A DNA stretch of 64,000 nt from Thalassoroseus pseudoceratinae (GCF_011634775.1 NZ_JAALXT010000004.1:823242-887241); one strand, 5' to 3'. Numbered from the stretch's first letter, positions 10,401 to 17,704 are shown. The notes: generated by a model from the sequence alone, not told the origin. Translations and numbers: made by a program.

Positions 10401-11560
10401 TTCACAACGACATCGTCCATCGCGAAGATGGCTCCACCAACGCCGGCCCCGACACCCGTCGAGTGTCGGCCAGCTTCACCACCAATCGCGCGGTTACGGG
10501 CGAAGTGAGTATCCACGACCGATAGCGTCGCATGATCCCGAACGAAGATCGCCCCCCCCATACCAGCTCCACCGCCACCGCCACCGGCATTTGCAGCCGG
10601 AGCGGTCGCAAGTGGGATGTCTTCTTCTTCTCCATGGTAGTCATCGTGGAGAACACCGTCGAAGGCATCTCCACCTCTACCGAGACCGGTGTGATAGTAT
10701 CCCGAATTATGATCGAACGACAATCCGATGGCACCGCGGTATCCGCCGATTCCGATGGCTCCACCACCACCGCCGCCGCCACCACCGTTCAACCCGCTGC
10801 GCCCGTTGAGCGACGTGCTGCCATCAGCGGAGCCGTTTCCGCCACCACCACCAGTTCCGAACTCAGTCGCATCGGATTGCGTATTGGCTCCGGCCCCGCC
10901 GATCGAACTATCGCCACCAGCACCGCCGGTATTGCCAGCACCGGGCACACCGGCGTCCCCGCCGTCACCCCCGACCGCTTGGTTGTCGAGGAAAATCATG
11001 TCTTGCACGACAACATTCGAGCCGGTGTCGACAAAGATCCCACCGCCCATACCGGTACCGCCACCGCCACCGCCGCCGAATTCGCTGTCTTCACCGTCGC
11101 CCCCGCGGGCAAAACCGTCGGCAACCGTGAAGTGAGCGAAATGCACGTCGGCATTGTCGATGAAGAATACACGGTTGCTGTCCGCACCACTGATCGTCAG
11201 GTCTTCAGCACCAAGGCCGACAATCGTCAGGTCATCGGTAATGGTGAGTTCACCGCCATCAATGACAATCGTTGACCCTGCCAACGATTCAGAGAAGATA
11301 ATCTGGTCTTCGCCGGGGTTGTCGTTCGCCATCTGAATGGCTTCACGAATCGAAATATCGCCTGGGTCGGTGTTGGAGTTGGAGGAATCATCCGCCACAT
11401 CGACCGTAATAATGAGCGGATCACCGGTCAGGAGTTCCCGTGTTTCAAGTTGCTCGACGTTGGAGGTCATCGGTTGAAGACGGACGCGACGACGTCCCCC
11501 TGTTTTCCGTTTGCGAGTGAAGGAACCACGCAGAAAGTTCAACCAGTTCGACAGAAGCAT
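1478..11560 (-). CDS. Giant Calx-beta surface protein with beta-helix and FG-GAP-like tail
   Basis: About 3,360 residues, probably cell-surface or secreted. Order: a basic N-terminus with VEQLETRELLTG at 37-48, a planctomycete N-terminal motif; an ISIREAIQMAN (CSLREA-like) entry into a Gly/Asn-rich right-handed beta-helix to about residue 420; a region of unclear fold; two cadherin-like repeats with NGTLY...YFRPD...F (about 900-1060); three Calx-beta domains from about 1075; an LVIVD-like propeller (about 1425-1740, with IILDISNPENIVEAG); eleven more Calx-beta domains to about 3020; then six FG-GAP-like repeats of about 60 residues ending LFFWDPxSGxNRL. The longest open frame starts at TTG 11566; ATG 11560, with AAGGG about 10 nt upstream, is preferred. 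Calx-beta domains bind Ca2+ in known families; an adhesion or matrix role is inference. Confidence 0.93.
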   Translation of the reverse strand: MLLSNWLNFLRGSFTRKRKTGGRRRVRLQPMTSNVEQLETRELLTGDPLIITVDVADDSSNSNTDPGDISIREAIQMANDNPGEDQIIFSESLAGSTIVIDGGELTITDDLTIVGLGAEDLTISGADSNRVFFIDNADVHFAHFTVADGFARGGDGEDSEFGGGGGGGTGMGGGIFVDTGSNVVVQDMIFLDNQAVGGDGGDAGVPGAGNTGGAGGDSSIGGAGANTQSDATEFGTGGGGGNGSADGSTSLNGRSGLNGGGGGGGGGAIGIGGYRGAIGLSFDHNSGYYHTGLGRGGDAFDGVLHDDYHGEEEDIPLATAPAANAGGGGGGAGMGGAIFVRDHATLSVVDTHFARNRAIGGEAGRHSTGVGAGVGGAIFAMDDVVVNAVGITFGNGSDQANIQSSYSTFPSSPASDRFEYGTTEAISNSAVYGEFANQLPGVTLVDTVSAPEYLGVSFLNYSTYGQNFNQSGENGQSLTSVETILDRLGSKGIREEVGTLDGIAITSVDDSNGLWFAVYDGVEEEYTREVISTYNTLNLEELIGVPAVIKSRIDGLQFRILDLDELDPQMQLQVPATLEDGVLTMYVDFDANDGQGPTAFDLLAQSFYLQFAFADIEVDIIPSGYSFFEAEHYEYGEQYGGDLTEIRITSELELTDFTPGISESSALVLTGTEEITFLADEFPYTGYYGGSEYYSGYNDGPFETLTHAQPTITFRAWDETGAVAGDRIDTDENSTVSTANGIAVVDVVDPAFYGSNAEKDSESETSEHLSEGISIILTPDTNLPFTIPVDLVPVSGNRQHPFTITGVGGVWASGPVVTSNHATMTSSSPVDFGNFFSLSGVLQLSSLDSSSYFDQGSQAIQNANIRFGYYTTEGNDLREPISVIRSAASTDAGITHFKIDGLENGTLYKDAEFTQELGANEFVSYGNGNAYLYFRPDDGFKGVAEFRIIESTSDSASGVNFPTSYTEIDNDAPIFLTRSLDGYFADADQFQITNITNGTLYYLDGESEVTINENDYLDWEIFGVSGSFELYFRPDSGFTGTGSFDVQSAVSGEGDPELVGTASTKTIDVLRINKVFVLDKPVLSAESSSAFEGDDGETYVSFTVTRSGELGLIGETTVDYAVTIDEDDTASANDFVGDLPSGTLTFREGETTRVIKVRVNGDELVEGNETFSLKLSNISSNTQLTKLDVSESHHTGVIYSDDLPEFTIEAADITEGDEGTKQLTFTVTLLDDVDGGIEVNYSTQIGSNSGPSNKLYFEGTANEIETLSFIINGNTDYGKDAAYSVSLDSASVDGHTLPFSNFVSSISTSATVINDDAAIVSVEDIEHNEETEGKAKFTVTLSAALDVDVTFDYNTVDGTATTEDSDYTGSTGTATIKAGDTSVEIEVDVPNDSVVELSQTFQLQLSNLDSNGEFVVLKDSDLIWVADTTLANTESEPIQTLVQDGFYYLLNDDGIHIFSIGGDQSLEKTLTIPTTTAGEFASFDVTHGAGESAAIVVALTGGHGFQSIIVDADRQEQLGVTTESMTPNDADLDEYQLVRYDNNDVRLLAISATKLDVHLPGESTDPDTYRSFALADLGLSTVADAQFIGDDEVLVLDTTGKVVILDLSEIDDEEVTTLDTYSATMPPASVHVSGRYAHVVGASDKPLIILDISNPENIVEAGTNTGLAIVDYAVDGKFAYIATETDGLEVYDVSEPTSLKLVDSVASLTGLQSVAVNDGTIWVGAPIDESTNFSVSQFTFQSAATGTITDSDTAVITVDDIQKLEGDSETTDFTFTIAMDRKVEHDVTVDYKLVAGTATAGLDYTDKSGTVTISAGNTSATVTISVIGEVLVEDDETFSIELSNIDAGEYSVEFPDDAESESATATIENEDIVKVSINDITITEGDINTSSKTFVVTLSSPINEDVTIDFASQAVTATEGVDYAKKAGQLVITAGQTSGTITVEVAGDSDAEADETLNMVLSNPDAGSYDIEIVDGTGVATIDNDDVSKISVGQATIADDVDGSVVLSVTLDRPVAHQVTVDYSVTDGTTNSHDYTNGTGTVTFAPNQTSAVIVINPADDMVVELNETFTVNLSNVQSGGFDVQIEDGTGEVTLTNQLKSQLVFYPSGVGGESETGEPTTGFEFHLTLPVDHDVTVDYTTSDGTATAGSDYTAKSGSITIPAGQRYASLRIPILDDSLSELTESIQLSVSNLQAGGRNVELPSTTSSTFINDNDLLTLSVGDSSFAEFDAGVTLGAGVTVSLNRSVDHDLTVNFTATDGTATSGSNDYGVRAGTLTIPAGKTTGVIPYDVFGDNVVEADEVFYIDLSDPSAGDHFVQVTDSRGTVTIQNNDSALVSLDELTSVDEANGKASFTVSLSKAVDETVTIGYATSNGTATGGSDFTAATGTIEIPAGQTQGVIEIDITDDQLVELDENFTLTLTSINANTRNVAFADAKSRTVTISDNDTETISVGDVQVTEGETDVVNFTVSLTSPVSQDVTVSYETVAESAKAGSDFTAKTGTITIPAGQSSANVSVELLDDNATEISETFALNIFNLQANGLDVDILDSTGRATVLNDDQSNFSINDISLTEGNDGVTTRTLTVTLSNPSDADVSFDYVMANGTAFAGSDFKAEPGSLTIPAGETSGTITVEVLGDRVTEADEYFTVQLSDFEFNGRDHAVVESVGRVSILNDDSTEIGINDVSATETDTEGQVKTFTIALDHPVDRNVTVSYATADGSAKAGVDYIAKSGTLTIPAGQTSGTVSVTLIGDTVVEADEAFVVEISNVQAFERNVSIEDGQGQLTLADNDFATVSVNDLAIAEADAGTIATAGFAVVLSQPVDRDVTVEYATANGTANGGSDFIATTGTLTIPAGQTRGIVNVGVTGDNLVELSENFALNIANVSAEGRDVTIADSQGLATITNDDSAAVSIGDVRVRSGNSESLEVVFNVSLSQPSDADVQIDFATVDGTAIAGEDYTATTGTLTIPAGQTSAQITVDASGSRFSSEQLNFTVDLANLNASGRDVTVADSQAEAVIRPLLQTVVSSAVDPEMISIQYPSSASGNFDGDESGLKDDLLFWNPATGENLLLLEDGTSQENPIGPTVINDGMFRQLIVGNFDEGDSDSLFFWDPASGTNRLLHLSYDTETNQVSANLQQNAIVKPAINSNDFDQVVVGNFDGGGAEDLFFYNAVTGKNRLIHLAGDVPGETTVAVGIRTNLVSPTAINGNDFESVHVGHFIEGGPDELLFINLETGKNRVVDFATDVAGVSTTFASVRTNVIERSAFNGNMFPKMAIGDFNSDGLDEVFFWDPSSGKNRLAVVDGAFEDLDFTIIDNPISNTAINGNQFTDVVERVSGNGGDELFFWNPLTGDNRVVNSDLPTL
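1490..2480 (-). repeat. Six tandem FG-GAP-like tail repeats (coding)
   Basis: Inside the giant gene, about 165-190 bp units encode the consensus NGNxFxxVxVGxFxxxGxDELFFWxPxTGKNRL. The DNA shows it as recurring cggttcttgccggt...cagaagaac blocks near 1671-1705, 1856-1890, 2036-2070 and 2215-2250. The same unit occurs in the partial gene at the right edge of the window. Confidence 0.8.
2500..6320 (-). repeat. Array of eleven Calx-beta-coding repeats
   Basis: Units of about 340 bp, each encoding an SVND...TVTLS...VTVDYATxDGTA..GxDY...GTLTIPAGQTS...ETF.V.LSN...ATIxNDD pattern. The GTLTIPAGQT segment is so conserved that near-identical DNA (accggcgggaatggtcagg) recurs near 3002 and 3352, with variants near 2660, 3697 and 4728. 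Such arrays can expand or contract by recombination and are prone to misassembly. Confidence 0.85.
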
Positions 11561-12068
11561 GTTCAAATGCCCTTTGGCACATAGAGGGGAAATAAGTTCA
11601 AAAAGGTCGAGCGTTGCAGACCGATCTCAATGTTCGTGGATTCCATGAACGAACACGCTGGTCGACTGTTTTTTGGCCCGTAGTTTTCAGCACCGGTTGT
11701 GGCTCAATCAGCGGCACAAACCGGGGGCGTTCATGCCGCCCACATAGGGGATACCACCATATGGCTGGGACACAGTGGGAAATTTGACTGTATGTAACAC
11801 AAAGAATGGCGAAGACAGGAGATGCAGGTGAATTGCGAGTGATGCGGCGAATCAACCGGTCATTGCACTGAAACCCAACAAATCAATTGCGACAAGCCGC
11901 GGGAGAATTCGCCCATTTTTTTGGGGCCAAGCAAGAATTCGACTCAAGTCCACGCAAGCCACTTGGCAGTCTTAGGTTTCGGCGAAGTTGAACTCCCCGG
12001 ACTTTCACGGGATACTCAAGTCCCACACCCGTCACGACTCAGAGCCACGCTCGAATGGAGATGCCACC
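11561..12068. other. Divergent intergenic region, surface protein / sulfatase
   Basis: About 500 bp separate the divergent starts at 11560 and 12069. No convincing small gene or RNA was seen. It should hold the promoters of both genes. An AT-rich stretch with a run of T (tttttttggg near 11917-11926) lies on the sulfatase side. Frames open here lack a ribosome site and recognisable composition. Confidence 0.5.
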
Positions 12069-13874
12069 ATGTTCCCCTGGAGAGAACGAAGTCAACAACG
12101 TTTGACGACCAACTTCCGTCTTGGCCTGATGGCCACCAGCCTTTTCGCAGCCACGGTCATTTCTTCCGTGTCGCTCATCGAAGAAGCGGAAGCCGCAGAG
12201 CAACAACGCCAGCCGAACGTCGTGCTCATCATGACGGACGATCAAGGCTATGGCGATTTGGCATGTCATGGAAACGCACAAATCAAAACGCCAAACCTCG
12301 ATCAACTCCATTCCGAAAGCGTGCGATTGACGAATTACCACGTCGATCCCACTTGCTCGCCGACGCGGTCGGCGTTGATGACGGGACGGTACTCCAGCCG
12401 AACCGGCGTGTGGCACACGATCATGGGACGCTCGATGATGGCCCCCGATGAAACGACCATCGCGGAAGTCTTCGCCGCCAATGGTTACCGAACGGCGTGC
12501 TTCGGGAAATGGCATCTGGGTGACAATTACCCGCTGCGTCCGCAAGACCAAGGCTTTCAGGAAGTCTTTATTCACGGCGGCGGTGGAGTCGGTCAAACGC
12601 CCGACTATTGGGGCAACGATTACTTCGGCGACACCTATTGGGAGAACGGAAAATTCCGCACCGCCGAAACTGAAGACAAATACTGCACCGACGTTTGGAC
12701 CGACGCCGCGATCGAATTCATCAAGTCGAACCGCGAACGTCCGTTCTTCTGCTACATCCCCACGAACGCCGCTCACGGGCCGTTCCTGGTCGCGAAGAAA
12801 TACAGCGAACCGTACAAGCAAATGGGCATTCCGTCGCCACGGGCAGAATTTTATGGCATGATCACCAACATCGATGAGAACGTCGGTCGACTGCGGAAAT
12901 CACTGAGCGAACTCGGACTGGCCGAGAACACAATTTTCATCTTCACCACCGACAACGGAACCGCCGCCGGGGCTCAGAAAGGCGGATTCAACGCGGGCAT
13001 GCGAGGGCAGAAAGGTTCCGAATACGACGGCGGTCATCGCGTACCGTTCTTCGTGCATTATCCGAATGGGCAACTCGCACACGGTCACGATATCAACCAC
13101 ATCACCGCTCACATCGATGTGCTCCCCACGCTCGCCGATCTCTGTGACGTACCGATGCCGAAGAATTTGAAAGTCGACGGCAAAAGTTTGGCGCCACTGT
13201 TGAGCCGCAATACCCGGAGCGCACTCTGGCCGGCCCGCACCCTCGCCGTGCATTCGCAACGCGTCGAGTTTCCGCAGAAATGGCGGAAGGCGGCGGTGAT
13301 GACGGATCGTTGGCGGTTCGTCTGCGACGGGAAAAAACGCGAACTGTTCGACATGCAAAACGATCCCGGTCAGAAAACCAATGTCGCCAAGCAGAATCCC
13401 GAAGTGTTCCAGAAACTCAGTGAGCACTACGAAGAATGGTACAAAGACATCTCGACCCGATTCGACGATTACGTTCGCATCGGCCTCGGTCACGATGGAG
13501 CAGAACGAGTGGCGTTGACCTGTCACGATTGGCACACCAACAACGGCCCCGTGCCGTGGCATCAAAACAGTATCCTTAAAGGCCAGAAGGCCAACGGTTT
13601 CTGGGCGGTTGATGTCGCCAAAGCGGGCACATACGAAATCACCGCTCGCATGCGGCCAAGCTACATCGACGAAACACCAGCATTGAACACTCAAATCATG
13701 CGAGTGCGTTGCGGGGATGTCGAGAAAACTGTCGCCACCCAACCGACCGACAAAGAAGCCACATTGCAGATCGAACTCCCCGCCGGGCCCGCTCGACTTC
13801 AAATCTGGCTGGGAGCGGAAGCGAAATCCCCGGGACCGTACTTCGTTGAAGTCGACACCGCTCTAAACGAGTAA
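12069..13874 (+). CDS. Secreted arylsulfatase (sulfatase family S1)
   Basis: Type I sulfatase that hydrolyses sulfate esters, probably in the periplasm, where planctomycetes use many sulfatases on sulfated algal polysaccharides; the substrate is unknown. ATG 12069 was chosen because GGAG (12057-12060) lies 8 nt upstream; the frame could extend to 11988. The 601-residue product begins with a basic region and a hydrophobic stretch (LGLMATSLFAATVISSVSL), a likely signal peptide. Metal-binding DD precedes QGYGD in the first domain. The formylglycine signature CSPTRSALMTGR carries C96, and KWHLG follows. A C-terminal beta-sandwich (about 515-600) follows the catalytic domain. The Cys in CxPxR means the activating enzyme FGE or anSME is needed; neither is in the window. 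Confidence 0.95.
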   Translation: MFPWRERSQQRLTTNFRLGLMATSLFAATVISSVSLIEEAEAAEQQRQPNVVLIMTDDQGYGDLACHGNAQIKTPNLDQLHSESVRLTNYHVDPTCSPTRSALMTGRYSSRTGVWHTIMGRSMMAPDETTIAEVFAANGYRTACFGKWHLGDNYPLRPQDQGFQEVFIHGGGGVGQTPDYWGNDYFGDTYWENGKFRTAETEDKYCTDVWTDAAIEFIKSNRERPFFCYIPTNAAHGPFLVAKKYSEPYKQMGIPSPRAEFYGMITNIDENVGRLRKSLSELGLAENTIFIFTTDNGTAAGAQKGGFNAGMRGQKGSEYDGGHRVPFFVHYPNGQLAHGHDINHITAHIDVLPTLADLCDVPMPKNLKVDGKSLAPLLSRNTRSALWPARTLAVHSQRVEFPQKWRKAAVMTDRWRFVCDGKKRELFDMQNDPGQKTNVAKQNPEVFQKLSEHYEEWYKDISTRFDDYVRIGLGHDGAERVALTCHDWHTNNGPVPWHQNSILKGQKANGFWAVDVAKAGTYEITARMRPSYIDETPALNTQIMRVRCGDVEKTVATQPTDKEATLQIELPAGPARLQIWLGAEAKSPGPYFVEVDTALNE

Positions 13875-13998
13875 ACCCGGTGAATTTGCCCGGCATTTCC
13901 GTGCAAAGCATCAACAGTTGTCGTTATACTTTCGCCCAAACGCGCTTCGGTGTGGCTGGGCCACGCAGTGACTACGCAACAGTGACGAAGGACATTCG

Positions 13999-14949
13999 AT
14001 GGATTTGGTCAGTACGATTTCCGGTTCCAATATGGAAAACTTCTTCCCTGCCGGTTGGGATCTGAAGAAGATCGATGCCTGTGTCGATGACGACCCGCAG
14101 GCGATCGGCAAAAAGCAGAAGTGGTGGCACAAAGATTTCCAACTGATCGAGTGCACCTCGCCAACCGATTTCGACACCTACATGGGCCACGAAATTGCGT
14201 TGACCATCAAAAATGCTAAAGACGCTGGCGAACAATGCGCGTTGATTTTGCCCGTTGGTCCGATGGGCATGTATCGTTGGGCCGTGTTCTTCCTGAAGGA
14301 ATGGGGCGTGGACTGCAAACACGTCCACGGTTTCAACATGGACGAATGGAGCGACGAGAAAGGCACCACCCTGCCCGGTTCCGCGCCCGGTTCGTTTCAA
14401 AATGCGATGGAAGATGCGTTCTACGGCCCGCTGGGAAAACTGACGGTCCCCAAGCGTCAACGCAACTTCGCCACGAAGCGAGTGCTGCCGAACTATGCCG
14501 ATAAGATCGGTGAGCTTCGCGAAGCCGGAGCGAAGCTGACGGTCATTTTTGGAATCGGACGAGTCTGCCACATCGCGTTTTGGGAACCGCAATTCGCGGG
14601 CGAGTTCGAATCCGAAGCCGATTGGAAAGCCGCGACGCATCGCATCGGGGCCAATCTCCATCCGCTGACGATCGAACAAAACGCCGTCACCAGCTTCAAA
14701 AGCCGTACGACACTCGTGCCGTGTTTTGCGAACACGATCGGCCCCGGTCTCTTCCTGGGAGCCGACAAAATCATCGGTGGAGCGGACGGCACCTTCAGTC
14801 GCGGCATGCAATGGCAGGGTTTGAGTTTGTGGATGACTCTCCGCCACGAACCCACCCCATGGATTCCGTCCACCTTCATGCCCACCCACCCCGGCAAACT
14901 CTTCTACCTCGACGAACTCGCCGGTCCGCTGGTCGCGGAGTGTAACTGA
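13999..14949 (+). CDS. NagB-fold (glucosamine-6-phosphate isomerase-like) protein
   Basis: 316 residues resembling glucosamine-6-phosphate deaminase, which converts GlcN-6-P to Fru-6-P and ammonia. Landmarks: FNMDEW at 112-117 (family FNMDEY, D115) and [13 protein letters not shown] at 185-197 (family GxGxDGHIAFNEP). H191 and E196 are kept, but the catalytic Asp of NDGH is Val189. The phosphate loop near 82-92 reads LPVGPMGMY rather than the usual ATGSTP, and the Asn before the EP pair is Trp. The C-terminal [15 protein letters not shown]...THPG matches the NagB order. An AAGGA about 8 nt upstream supports the start. It is probably a planctomycete-specific paralogue with a different substrate or chemistry; deaminase activity should not be assumed. 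Confidence 0.7.
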   Translation: MDLVSTISGSNMENFFPAGWDLKKIDACVDDDPQAIGKKQKWWHKDFQLIECTSPTDFDTYMGHEIALTIKNAKDAGEQCALILPVGPMGMYRWAVFFLKEWGVDCKHVHGFNMDEWSDEKGTTLPGSAPGSFQNAMEDAFYGPLGKLTVPKRQRNFATKRVLPNYADKIGELREAGAKLTVIFGIGRVCHIAFWEPQFAGEFESEADWKAATHRIGANLHPLTIEQNAVTSFKSRTTLVPCFANTIGPGLFLGADKIIGGADGTFSRGMQWQGLSLWMTLRHEPTPWIPSTFMPTHPGKLFYLDELAGPLVAECN

Positions 14950-14978
14950 TTAGGCTTCGTTGTCGTACGCATCGAGTC

Positions 14979-15067
14979 GTAGGCTGGGACAAGTCCCAGC
15001 AAGTCAGCATGCTTCGCGAGGAAAATGCTGGGTCATGACCCAGCCTACAAAACTCGTCCCAGCCTAC
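14979..15067. repeat. REP-like palindromic intergenic element
   Basis: GTAGGCTGGGAC (14979-14990) and its exact inverse GTCCCAGCCTAC (15056-15067) enclose a second perfect palindrome GCTGGGTCATGACCCAGC (15027-15044). The left arm also pairs locally (GCTGGGAC / GTCCCAGC). The stacked palindromes resemble dispersed REP/BIME elements. It lies just after the NagB-like gene. Confidence 0.7.
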
Positions 15068-15071
15068 CGAA

Positions 15072-15413
15072 TCATGAATTCCGCCAGCAGACGGCTTCCG
15101 AGCTATCCGCCAAGTGTTTCCACTTCGCGTGAGTAATGTCGACAATGACCCTCAGCAACTTGCCAACCGCTGAGTCATGCTTGGCGGCTGCTCGCTGAAG
15201 TTCGAAATCACTGACCGTGAACCGTTCGCCCCTGGGGATGAGTTCGCCGAGTTCAATGCCGTTTCCCGGCCAACGACGGGAATGGTGTTTGCAGAACCGC
15301 CAACGAACGTCGTCCCAACGACAGCGATGACTCGCGTACCAATCGAGGAACGCATCCCGTTCATCGTTGGAGACCCAAACACCTCGGTTCCCATATCCGA
15401 TAAAAGCACCCAC
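15072..15413 (-). CDS. Hypothetical 113-residue protein
   Basis: Not assigned to a named family. The composition is protein-like: MGAFIGYGNRGVWVSNDERD at the start, many Trp and Arg (DWYASHRCRWDDVRWRFC), then an ordered central part and a helical C-terminus (SAVGKLLRVIVDITHAKWKH). It starts at GTG 15413, with AAGG about 8 nt upstream. No signal peptide or membrane segment is seen. It stands alone between the palindromic element and the 3' end of gatA. The overlapping frames lack such composition. It is probably a small cytosolic protein of unknown function. Confidence 0.55.
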   Translation of the reverse strand: MGAFIGYGNRGVWVSNDERDAFLDWYASHRCRWDDVRWRFCKHHSRRWPGNGIELGELIPRGERFTVSDFELQRAAAKHDSAVGKLLRVIVDITHAKWKHLADSSEAVCWRNS

Positions 15414-15617
15414 TCCACACCTTCATGTTGCACGTCAAATTGGTCTACATCTCTCATTGCAACTGAGATGTGGACCAAATGCAACAATCCTTTTGTGGAG
15501 TTTGCTGTTCTCCGTCGGCCTCGCCTTGGTCTATCCGATTCTCAGACTTCTGAGTGTTAGATAGAGTTTTGATTTTGCGTAGCCTTGGCCAAACCCTAAC
15601 CGGCCAAATCTGCAAAA

Positions 15618-17078
15618 TCACGAGACACTTGACGATGCGGTTTCGCGTTCGTACATACGGGCAGCTCGCAGGAGTCGGTCTTCTTCGAATGGTGGCGCAA
15701 GGAGTTGCAAACCAATGGGCAGTTTTGATCCTTCCGACTCCGTGAAACCGCAGGGGAGCGAAATGCCCGGAATCCCCGCAAGGTTCGCGCCGATGGTGTA
15801 GATGTCGGAGAGATACATTTGCAGCGGATCGTCCACCAACGCACCCAACTTGAACGCGGGTGTCGGTGTGACGGGACCGGCGATGACGTCGACTTCCGCA
15901 AAGGCGTTGTCGTAGTCCTGCCGGATGAGTCGCCGCACCTTCAACGCTTTGTTGTAGTACTGATCAGCATACCCCGCCGACAATGAATACGTGCCGAGCA
16001 TGATTCGCCGTTTGACTTCATCGCCAAACGCTTCGCCACGGCTGGCGGCGTACATGTCGATCATGTCGTCGAACTTCTCGGCTCGATAGCCGTAATGCAC
16101 ACCATCGTAACGAGCGAGGTTCGAAGACGCTTCGGACGGAGCGATCAGATAATACGTGGCGACCGTGTATTTCTGGTGCGGCAGGTGGATCTCTTTGACT
16201 TCGGCACCGAGTGAGCGGTAGACATCGAGTGCCGACTGGACAGCTTGCTCAACTTCCGCCGACAGACCTTCGGAAAAGTGCTCCGGTGCAAAACCGACCT
16301 TCAAACCCTTCAGCGGTTGATCGACGGTTTCACTATAGGATGGAACCTCTTGATCGATCGATGTCGAATCTCGCCCATCGTGACCGGCGATCACTTCCAA
16401 CAATCGTGCGGCCCCTTTGACGTCATTCGCGAGCGGACCAATTTGGTCAAGCGAACTTGCAAACGCGATCAAACCGTATCGGGAAACGCGGCCGTAAGTG
16501 GGTTTCATGCCGACGACACCGCAGAACGCCGCCGGTTGTCGAATGCTGCCGCCGGTGTCGGTTCCGATCGAAACCGGTGCGAATTTCGCCGCCACCGCCG
16601 CCGCACTTCCCCCGCTGGAGCCGCCCGCTGCTCGGGTTTCATCGCACGGATTCTTCACCGTTTTGAATGCGGAGTTCTCGTTCGAAGACCCCATCGCGAA
16701 TTCATCGAGGTTCGTCTTCCCGATCAAAACCGCATCCGCCGCGAGAAGTTGCTCGACAACGTGGGCATCGTAGGGCGGTCGGAAATTCTCCAGCATTCGG
16801 CTGGCACAGGTCGTCGGCTGATCGCGGATGCAGAGCAAGTCTTTCACCGCCACCGGCAAACCAGCGAGTGGACCAAGCGATTCGCCGGACTTGCGACGCT
16901 GATCGATACTCTCGGCACGTTCGAGGACTTGCTCACGATCGACGTGCAAAAACGCCCCGATACGTTCGTCGTCACTTGTGATTCGGTCCAAATAGGCGGT
17001 GTTGATCTCAACCGCTGACGCATCGCCACGCGAGAGCAAATCGAGAAGTTCGCAAACGGTGGAGTCAGTCAGGGACAT
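15618..17078 (-). CDS. gatA: Asp-tRNA(Asn)/Glu-tRNA(Gln) amidotransferase subunit A
   Basis: Amidase subunit of the GatCAB complex. It releases ammonia from glutamine so that mischarged Glu-tRNA(Gln) or Asp-tRNA(Asn) can be amidated. 486 residues is the standard length. The amidase signature is complete: K79 in VAVKD, S154 in AAGGSSGGSAAAVAA and S178 in GTDTGGSIRQPAA form the Ser-cisSer-Lys triad. It lies 42 bp downstream of gatC in the operon rpmB-gatC-gatA; gatB is not in the window, so the subunit genes are split. Related amidases exist, but linkage to gatC settles the call. Confidence 0.97.
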   Translation of the reverse strand: MSLTDSTVCELLDLLSRGDASAVEINTAYLDRITSDDERIGAFLHVDREQVLERAESIDQRRKSGESLGPLAGLPVAVKDLLCIRDQPTTCASRMLENFRPPYDAHVVEQLLAADAVLIGKTNLDEFAMGSSNENSAFKTVKNPCDETRAAGGSSGGSAAAVAAKFAPVSIGTDTGGSIRQPAAFCGVVGMKPTYGRVSRYGLIAFASSLDQIGPLANDVKGAARLLEVIAGHDGRDSTSIDQEVPSYSETVDQPLKGLKVGFAPEHFSEGLSAEVEQAVQSALDVYRSLGAEVKEIHLPHQKYTVATYYLIAPSEASSNLARYDGVHYGYRAEKFDDMIDMYAASRGEAFGDEVKRRIMLGTYSLSAGYADQYYNKALKVRRLIRQDYDNAFAEVDVIAGPVTPTPAFKLGALVDDPLQMYLSDIYTIGANLAGIPGISLPCGFTESEGSKLPIGLQLLAPPFEEDRLLRAARMYERETASSSVS

Positions 17079-17120
17079 GGCGGGGCAACTTCGAGGAACA
17101 TCGGAACAATGAGCCGACGG

Positions 17121-17426
17121 TCATTCGCCACCGAACACCGCCGGGACCCGGAACGTTTTGCCGTCAGTCTGCGGGGCATTTTGCAGAGCGGCTTCTCGAT
17201 TGAGCGAGGGCGTGGGGACATCGTCTCGCAAGACGTTCGTCACTTCGACGGCATGGGCCATCGGTTCGACGCCTTCGATATCAACTTCATCCAGCAACCG
17301 GACGTACTGCAACACGTCGCCAAGTTGCTCGGTAAAGCGTTCGATCTGCGAATCGGACAACTTCAACCGAGCCAAGACGGCCACTTTGCGAACATCGTCG
17401 GCACTGAGCGGTTTGGGAGTCGACAT
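17121..17426 (-). CDS. gatC: Asp-tRNA(Asn)/Glu-tRNA(Gln) amidotransferase subunit C
   Basis: Small subunit that wraps around GatA and holds GatA and GatB together. 101 residues, the usual size. The family pattern is clear: LSADDVRKVAVLARLKLSD at the N-terminus, a central helix ending VLQYVRLLDEVDIEGVEPM, then LRDDVPTPSL and a C-terminal FRVPAVFGG. It lies 8 bp after the rpmB stop and 42 bp before gatA, in a three-gene minus-strand operon of translation genes. Confidence 0.96.
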   Translation of the reverse strand: MSTPKPLSADDVRKVAVLARLKLSDSQIERFTEQLGDVLQYVRLLDEVDIEGVEPMAHAVEVTNVLRDDVPTPSLNREAALQNAPQTDGKTFRVPAVFGGE

Positions 17427-17434
17427 GACAGCCG

Positions 17435-17704
17435 TTACTTGCTAGCAACTTCTGGAAGCGTGAAGGCTTCTCGCTTGACGGCTTTCTGCACGCGACCACT
17501 ACGAATGCACTGCACACAAACCTTTTGAGTTTTTGCGCCGTCCTTGAGCTGTACTCGCACTTTCTGCAAGTTTGGCTTGAACTTACGACGCGAAATGCCG
17601 GTGGTTTTCCGACCGTTCCCGCCGAGGTATTTCGGCTTACCACGTTGCGAAACGGTGTTTCCGACTTTCGCAGCTTTGCCGCAGACATCACATTTTTGGC
17701 TCAT
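17435..17704 (-). CDS. rpmB: 50S ribosomal protein bL28
   Basis: Ribosomal protein of the large subunit, 89 residues from ATG 17704. An in-frame extension to 17761 has no family resemblance, so it was left out. MSQKCDVCGK at the start and KVCVQCIRSG near the C-terminus form a CxxC/CxxC pair, so this is the zinc-binding form of L28. The core VGNTVSQRGKPK and basic GISRRKFKPNLQKVRV match the family. First gene of the rpmB-gatC-gatA unit; no strong Shine-Dalgarno is seen. Confidence 0.95.
   Translation of the reverse strand: MSQKCDVCGKAAKVGNTVSQRGKPKYLGGNGRKTTGISRRKFKPNLQKVRVQLKDGAKTQKVCVQCIRSGRVQKAVKREAFTLPEVASK

Noticed and set aside
11598..11855. Small minus-strand frame upstream of the giant gene
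   Set aside because: Lies in the promoter region, lacks a ribosome site and has a random composition.
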